Part shown: positions 5,273 through 8,515 of the stretch, piece by piece
Numbering within the stretch: the first letter of the stretch is position 1
Layout: each line of letters opens with the position of its first letter
Origin: an uncultured Coriobacteriaceae bacterium
GTDB lineage: Bacteria > Actinomycetota > Coriobacteriia > Coriobacteriales > Eggerthellaceae
Assembly (NCBI GenBank): GCA_902767025.1
Contig: CACXFZ010000141.1
Location: forward strand, 1 to 8,515
Direction of reading: 5' to 3'
DNA length: 8,515 nt
Notes under the pieces: model-generated
The model's input: only the letters and a program-made list of their open reading frames with translations
Database searches by the model: none
Told to the model about the DNA's origin: nothing
Made by a program: the position numbers and the translations under genes

Positions 5273-7135
5273 ATGGCGAAAGCAGGTGCTTCGAGCGCCC
5301 GCAAGGTGCTTATCCTCGCAGGTGCGATCATCGCATTCACTATCGGCTCGGGTTTTGCCACCGGTCAAGAGATCATGCAGTACTACACGGGCTATGGCAT
5401 CGCCTCCATTGGCACGGTCGTCGTGTTCGCGGTGCTGTTCCTGTACTACAACTTCAACTTCGCGAAGGAGGGGGCGTCGAACACGCTTGCGCGGGCCAAC
5501 GACATCTTCAAGGTGTATTGCGGCAAGACGCTGGGAACCGCCCTCGACTACTATTCCACTGCGTTTTGCTACATGTCCTTCTGGGTCATGGTCGGCGGCG
5601 CCTCGTCCACGCTCGAGCAGCAGTACGGCCTGCCTCACATCGCGGGCGGCATCATCCTGGCAGCGGTCGCCATCATCACGGTGGCTGCTGGCCTGGACAA
5701 GCTGGTCGACGCCATCGGCATCGTCGGTCCCATCATCGTCGTGCTCGTCATCCTGATCGCTGTGATCACGCTGGGCGGCAACGCAGGCAACATCCAGGAC
5801 GGCCTGGCAGCGCTTGCCAACACGCCCGACGGCCTGACGGGGGCCACGGCCGACAACAACATCAAGCTCGCGGCGCCAGACGGCATCGTGCCCGGCTGGC
5901 TGATGTCCGGTTTCTCGTACGCCGGCTTCGTGCTGCTGTGGTTCGCGTCGTTCACGTCGGCACTGGGCATGAAGAACAACGTCCGCGACCTGAACAAGGG
6001 CATCATCGGCGGCACCATCGCGGTGTGCATGGCCATCGTGCTCGTGACGTTTGCCCAGGTGTCCACCATCAACACCGAGTCGCTGGCGAACGCCGGCGTG
6101 TACGTCTGGAACGCCGACATCCCCAACCTCATCCTCGCCGAGCACATCCTGCCGGTGTTCAGCGCATTCTTCGCGATCGTCGTGTTCGCGGGCATCTACA
6201 CGACGGCTGTGCCGCTGCTGTACAACCCGGTGTCGCGTTTCGCCGAAGAGGGGACCGCGCGCTTCCGCATCCTCGCCGTCATCCTGGGCGTGGCCGGCTT
6301 GCTGGTGGGCCTGTTCCTGCCGTTCCGCGTGCTCGTCAACGTCATCTACGTCATCAACGGCTACGTGGGTGCCGCGCTGCTCGTGTTCATGGTGGCCAAG
6401 AACGTGCGTGATGCCCTGTCGAAGGGCAAAGAAGGCAGCGAGCAGACGGGCAAGCAGCTCGTTGCGGGTGCAGCGCGCGTGATGCACTCGCTGGACGTTT
6501 CCACCAACCCTGCGACCCTATTCGCCGAGAAGGACGCTTCGGGCATGCAGAAGTACGCGCAGGTGGCAACCGACGCGTCCACGAAGCACATCGACGCCAT
6601 TGCGGACTTCGCCGAGGCGGCTTTGAACCTGCTTCGCACCGAAGGCCCGCGTGCGGTGACGTCGTCGCGCGTTGCCGAGATTTCCGGCACGCAGGCAGGC
6701 GAAGTGGACAGCGCCTATTCGCGGGACGAACTGTTGCGCGAAGCGGCGAAGGCAAACGCCATGTCGTGGGTTGAGAGGGCCGAGGCGGCTGCCGACAAGG
6801 CCGAGCAGCTCGATGCCGCACAGGCGCGCCAACAGGTGGTCGACCTGCTGATAGAAGCGTGCCTGCCGGAAGGCGAGTTCATTCCCGTGGAGCACTACGA
6901 GCAGCTGTTCACGGCGGCCGACTCCGACGTGGTGGTACGCGTGTACAAGAGCATGCGCCCGCGCATCGATGCGGCAATCAGCAGGATCCTGTTCCAGGCA
7001 CGGATCGACGCGGAACCCTGGCTGGTCGTTTCCATCGTGGACGGCGCCGCGGTGAAGGGCATTTCCGAAGGTTCGCTCGTCAAGGACGTGGCACGCGAGC
7101 ATCTAACCAAGGTGCTCTTGCCCAAGCAGGTCTAG
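5273..7135 (+). CDS. YkvI-like APC-superfamily transporter with long cytoplasmic C-terminal extension
   Basis: 620 residues. The first 380 or so form ten membrane helices, as in the LeuT-fold YkvI family. Helix 1 (AGAIIAFTIGSGFATGQE) carries the Gly-rich unwound segment and ATGQE motif typical of the family, where ion and substrate bind in relatives. Helices lie near residues 13-32, 43-63, 90-110, 122-141, 147-169, 209-233, 243-264, 292-316, 334-355 and 357-378. YkvI proteins are uncharacterised amino-acid-transporter-like permeases of about 350 residues. Here about 230 further residues, mostly helical, hydrophilic and Ala/Glu-rich, follow; I recognise no domain in them. Two adjacent ATGs (5270, 5273) follow AAGGGG (5261-5266); the second has better spacing (6 nt). 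A strong terminator follows the stop. The next gene is a TetR regulator and an ornithine carbamoyltransferase lies beyond, so an amino-acid substrate is plausible but unproven. Confidence 0.9.
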   Translation: MAKAGASSARKVLILAGAIIAFTIGSGFATGQEIMQYYTGYGIASIGTVVVFAVLFLYYNFNFAKEGASNTLARANDIFKVYCGKTLGTALDYYSTAFCYMSFWVMVGGASSTLEQQYGLPHIAGGIILAAVAIITVAAGLDKLVDAIGIVGPIIVVLVILIAVITLGGNAGNIQDGLAALANTPDGLTGATADNNIKLAAPDGIVPGWLMSGFSYAGFVLLWFASFTSALGMKNNVRDLNKGIIGGTIAVCMAIVLVTFAQVSTINTESLANAGVYVWNADIPNLILAEHILPVFSAFFAIVVFAGIYTTAVPLLYNPVSRFAEEGTARFRILAVILGVAGLLVGLFLPFRVLVNVIYVINGYVGAALLVFMVAKNVRDALSKGKEGSEQTGKQLVAGAARVMHSLDVSTNPATLFAEKDASGMQKYAQVATDASTKHIDAIADFAEAALNLLRTEGPRAVTSSRVAEISGTQAGEVDSAYSRDELLREAAKANAMSWVERAEAAADKAEQLDAAQARQQVVDLLIEACLPEGEFIPVEHYEQLFTAADSDVVVRVYKSMRPRIDAAISRILFQARIDAEPWLVVSIVDGAAVKGISEGSLVKDVAREHLTKVLLPKQV

Positions 7136-7160
7136 CTTCTACGCCAACAAGGCGATTGCG

Positions 7161-7195
7161 AAAGGGCGGGCTCGGCAAACCGGGCCTGCCCTTTT
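7161..7195 (+). terminator. Intrinsic terminator of the YkvI-like gene
   Basis: A 15-bp stem (7161-7175 with 7180-7194, two G-T wobbles) closed by a CAAA tetraloop and ending in TTTT. It starts 26 nt after the transporter stop. It separates the transporter from the TetR gene and overlaps that gene's -35 box. Confidence 0.9.
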
Positions 7196-7220
7196 ACATG
7201 GGAATGAAGATTCCTATAAT
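7193..7220 (+). promoter_or_regulatory. Promoter of the TetR-family gene
   Basis: TTTACA (7193-7198) and a perfect TATAAT (7215-7220) with a 16-nt spacer. Transcription should start near 7227, giving a leader of about 22 nt with GAGGGAGG (7239-7246) as ribosome binding site. This excludes the in-frame ATGs at 7198, 7204 and 7219 as starts. Confidence 0.8.
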
Positions 7221-7248
7221 GGGATGGAATCGAGATGCGAGGGAGGCC

Positions 7249-7809
7249 ATGGAGCTTACAGGGCACGAAGACATACGGGTGCGCAAGACCATCGAGTCGA
7301 TACACGACGCGTTCATCACGCTGTTGATGTCGATGCCCTACCACAAGGTCACCGTGAAGCTGCTGTGCGAGAAGGCGCGCATCAACAAGAAGACCTTCTA
7401 CCGCTACTACACGAACCTGGACGAGCTGCTGATCGAGCTGCAAACCGAGTACGCCCGACCGTTCGTCGAGCGCACGGTGGGGATGCGCTATCCCGACGAC
7501 GTCGAAGCCATCACGCGCGACTTCCTGGAATACAGTGCAGCCCAGGGAAAGCTCTACGACCGCATCGTCTGCAGCAGCGCGTACACGCAGATCCTGAGCA
7601 ACGTCATCAAGGAGATGGAAGACGAGCGCTACGACAACAGCCAGCCGCCTGAAGGATGGTCCAAGGACGAGTGGTCGCTGTACATGGCGCACGTGACGTC
7701 TGCCCAGTTGCGCCTGTACCGTCAATGGGTCGAAGACGGAAGGGTCGTGCCCGTTGATCAGATGATAGAGATCGCCTGCAAGCTCATCTGCAAGGGAGCC
7801 GAGATCTAG
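7249..7809 (+). CDS. TetR/AcrR-family transcriptional regulator
   Basis: 186 residues, normal for the family. The DNA-binding domain spans about residues 10-61: RVRKTIESIHDAFITLL (helix 1), KVTVKLLCEKARI (helix 2 and turn), then NKKTFYRYYTNLDELL, the recognition helix with the hallmark TFYRYY. The C-terminal ligand-binding part (about 65-186) is helical and looks like the small TetR_C type that goes with DhaS-like regulators; the ligand is unknown. ATG 7249 lies downstream of the perfect TATAAT and next to GAGGGAGG, whereas the longer frame would begin before the promoter. It sits between a transporter and an ornithine carbamoyltransferase gene, both on the same strand. Candidate operators are the palindromes at 7831-7852, 7884-7906 and 7969-7979. 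Confidence 0.93.
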   Translation: MELTGHEDIRVRKTIESIHDAFITLLMSMPYHKVTVKLLCEKARINKKTFYRYYTNLDELLIELQTEYARPFVERTVGMRYPDDVEAITRDFLEYSAAQGKLYDRIVCSSAYTQILSNVIKEMEDERYDNSQPPEGWSKDEWSLYMAHVTSAQLRLYRQWVEDGRVVPVDQMIEIACKLICKGAEI

Positions 7810-7830
7810 GCTCAACCTGGCTTGCGAAGG

Positions 7831-7852
7831 GCCTGCAAGGATTTATGCAGGC
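7831..7852 (+). repeat. Inverted repeat after the TetR gene (operator or weak terminator)
   Basis: GCCTGCA, an 8-nt spacer, TGCAGGC: perfect 7+7. It begins 22 nt after the TetR stop. The following bases are A-rich, not T-rich, so it is a poor intrinsic terminator on this strand; a protein-binding site is equally possible. Confidence 0.5.
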
Positions 7853-7883
7853 AAACAAAACTAACTTGACATATAGCGCGTGT

Positions 7884-7906
7884 CCATGCTGTTGGCATGG
7901 TGCCAA
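7884..7906. repeat. Two overlapping perfect inverted repeats (candidate operator)
   Basis: CCATGC-TGTTG-GCATGG (7884-7900) and TTGGCA-TGG-TGCCAA (7892-7906) share bases, so only one can form as an RNA hairpin. They sit 13 nt after a TTGACA. As DNA they form a dyad cluster suited to a dimeric regulator such as the adjacent TetR protein; that link is inference. Confidence 0.5.
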
Positions 7907-7968
7907 AAGACCTGTTGACCTGTGTATTATTGGAATTTTCCACTCGGTATTACGGATTTATGTAGTTG

Positions 7969-7979
7969 CACAAATTGTG
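7969..7979. repeat. Palindrome CACAAATTGTG (candidate operator)
   Basis: A perfect 5+5 dyad around a central A, with outer T and A also symmetric (7967/7981). It lies in the AT-rich part of the region. It does not match the ArgR box or the CRP/FNR half-site order as I know them. Confidence 0.4.
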
Positions 7980-8042
7980 TAGCGGATTCGCGGTAAACCC
8001 TAAAATCGGCTCCCTTAACGAAAATCGTGGTAAAAGTAATCC

Positions 8043-8070
8043 TGATTTCCCAAAAAAATTGGGAAAATCA
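8043..8070 (+). other. Stem-loop with A-rich loop in the AT-rich leader
   Basis: TGATTTCCCAA, an AAAAA loop and TTGGGAAAATCA form an 11-bp stem with one bulged A. It is followed by the palindrome AATTGCAATT (8070-8079). No T-run follows, so it is either a leader hairpin or a DNA-level dyad. Confidence 0.45.
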
Positions 8071-8084
8071 ATTGCAATTCTCGC

Positions 8085-8143
8085 CTTGCTCTGTAATGGT
8101 GAGGACAGCAAGAATGCAGGTTAGGTGAGAGGGCTTGCATTCT
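8085..8143 (+). other. Two mutually exclusive leader hairpins
   Basis: Hairpin A pairs CTTGCT (8085-8090) with AGCAAG (8107-8112). Hairpin B pairs 8111-8122 with 8132-8143 (core AGAATGCA/TGCATTCT plus four pairs, three of them wobbles). They share bases 8111-8112, so forming one weakens the other. This is the arrangement expected of an RNA switch, though neither is followed by a T-run. Confidence 0.4.
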
Positions 8144-8157
8144 GGTAGAAAGGTTCC

Positions 8158-8265
8158 ATGCGAACATCCATCTCACAGTCGTTAGGTGCTTGGCTAATCC
8201 CTGCCAGGCGATGGAGAGAAAGGAAACGACTATGCCTACAAGCCTTTCCGGACGCGACTTCCTGA
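8158..8265 (+). CDS. Possible Arg-rich leader peptide overlapping the OTCase start
   Basis: A 35-codon frame from ATG 8158, with AGAAAGG (8147-8153) 4 nt upstream. It has six Arg codons, five of them within residues 17-24 (RRWRERKR), using only CGA, AGG and AGA rather than the CGC common in the neighbouring genes. It ends at TGA 8263-8265, 34 nt past the OTCase ATG and in another frame. The Arg run lies over the OTCase ribosome binding site; purine-rich ribosome binding sites encode Arg, Glu and Lys by nature, so part of the richness may be a by-product. No proof of translation. Confidence 0.35.
   Translation: MRTSISQSLGAWLIPARRWRERKRLCLQAFPDATS
8177..8231 (+). other. Stem-loop fold enclosing the OTCase ribosome binding site
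   Basis: An outer stem AGTCGTT (8177-8183) with AACGACT (8225-8231), the last paired base lying directly before ATG 8232, encloses an inner 8-bp stem 8187-8194/8203-8210 with an 8-nt loop. The purine-rich site (8211-8224) stays in the internal loop. Such a fold can limit ribosome entry; that is inference. Confidence 0.4.
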
Positions 8266-8515
8266 GGTTGCTCGACTTCACCACTGAGGAGATTGAGTAC
8301 ATGCTCAGGCTTGCTCGCGAATTCAAGAACCTGAAGCTGACGGGCACGCCCCATCGCTATCTGGAGGGCAAGAACATCGTTCTGCTGTTCCAGAAGACCT
8401 CCACGCGCACCCGCTGCGCTTTCGAGGTTGGCGCTATGGACCTTGGCATGGGCGTTACCTACCTGGATCCGGGCAGCTCCCAGATGGGCAAGAAGGAGTC
8501 CATCGAGGACACCGC
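8232..8515 (+). CDS. arcB: Ornithine carbamoyltransferase, arcB/argF type (3'-truncated)
   Basis: 94 complete codons are visible; the gene runs off the window. It reversibly converts ornithine and carbamoyl phosphate to citrulline; arcB acts in the arginine deiminase pathway (citrulline to carbamoyl phosphate, hence ATP), argF in synthesis. The carbamoyl-phosphate signature KTSTRTRCAFEV is at 55-66 (STRTR 57-61) and the second block DPGSSQMGKKESIEDT at 79-94. GKKES (not GHKES) resembles catabolic enzymes of Gram-positive bacteria, and fermentative Coriobacteriia commonly use the deiminase pathway, so arcB is preferred; neighbours beyond the window (arcA, arcC) would settle it. ATG 8232 follows AAAGGAAA at a good distance; an in-frame ATG at 8211 would add MERKETT but has only a weak site. 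The frame is preceded by a long structured leader. Confidence 0.93.
   Translation, partial: MPTSLSGRDFLRLLDFTTEEIEYMLRLAREFKNLKLTGTPHRYLEGKNIVLLFQKTSTRTRCAFEVGAMDLGMGVTYLDPGSSQMGKKESIEDT

Larger units (their letters stand above)
7810..8231 (+). promoter_or_regulatory. 422-nt AT-rich regulatory region upstream of the ornithine carbamoyltransferase gene
   Basis: Markedly AT-rich between about 7850 and 8080, then a transcribed-leader-like stretch rich in hairpins. It holds TTGACA (7866-7871), TTGACC (7915-7920) and -10-like boxes TATTAT (7925-7930) and TAAAAT (8001-8006), but none pair at 16-18 nt, so I cannot fix the promoter. Its repeats and hairpins and the Arg-rich open frame are listed separately. 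The size is unusual for this compact window and implies layered control. Confidence 0.7.

Noticed and set aside
5177..6487. 436-codon minus-strand frame and the 409-codon plus-strand frame at 5182-6411
   Set aside because: Both lie over the YkvI-like gene in other frames and have His/Arg-biased low-complexity translations; the transporter frame has ten helices and a family motif.
6859..7248. Longer version of the TetR frame starting at 6859
   Set aside because: It would overlap the transporter gene and terminator; a perfect TATAAT and ribosome binding site point to ATG 7249.
7866..7894. TTGACA at 7866 as a complete sigma-70 promoter
   Set aside because: No acceptable -10 hexamer lies 16-18 nt downstream.
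8085..8231. T-box riboswitch upstream of the OTCase gene
   Set aside because: No AGGGTGGNACCGCG-like T-box sequence and no terminator/antiterminator pair with a T-run.
1..8515. CRISPR array or insertion sequence
   Set aside because: No regularly spaced repeats, transposase frame or terminal inverted repeats seen.

Overview
This GC-rich 8.5 kb window carries mostly rightward genes. It is probably from a gut or oral actinobacterium of the Coriobacteriia (Eggerthella/Slackia-like). That placement rests on high GC with strong third-position G/C, very short or absent mRNA leaders, a YkvI-family transporter, a DUF5714-like Cys-rich protein, and an arcB-type ornithine carbamoyltransferase. It is an inference from style, not from a marker gene.

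Layout. (1) 1-2106: the 3' part of a large two-module FtsX/MacB-like ABC permease with a long extracytoplasmic coiled coil; its 5' end and ATPase lie outside. (2) 2170-3857: a Cys-rich DUF5714-like protein, then a 6-carboxytetrahydropterin synthase (QueD family) with an extended -10 box set so that transcription should start at its ATG, then ribonuclease HI 2 nt behind it. (3) 3895-3971: tRNA-Arg(UCU) with an unusual but compensated change of the 19-56 tertiary pair. (4) 4000-4906 on the minus strand: an AT-richer two-gene cassette (two-helix membrane protein, then a lipoprotein), followed by about 350 nt without a clear gene. (5) 5273-7135: a YkvI-like 10-helix transporter with a long unrecognised cytoplasmic tail, ending in a strong terminator whose T-tract also serves as the -35 box of a TetR-family regulator (7249-7809). 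(6) 7810-8231: an AT-rich regulatory region with several inverted and direct repeats and RNA hairpins. It includes a 35-codon Arg-rich open frame that overlaps the start of the ornithine carbamoyltransferase gene, which runs off the window at 8515.

How the parts may work together. The TetR regulator and the palindromes just downstream of it could control the arginine/ornithine gene, the YkvI-like transporter, or both. The Arg-rich open frame over the ribosome binding site is a candidate translational sensor of arginine supply. These are inferences. The gene families of the permease, QueD, RNase HI, the tRNA, TetR and OTCase are well supported by visible motifs. The minus-strand cassette and the tail of the transporter have no function I can name.
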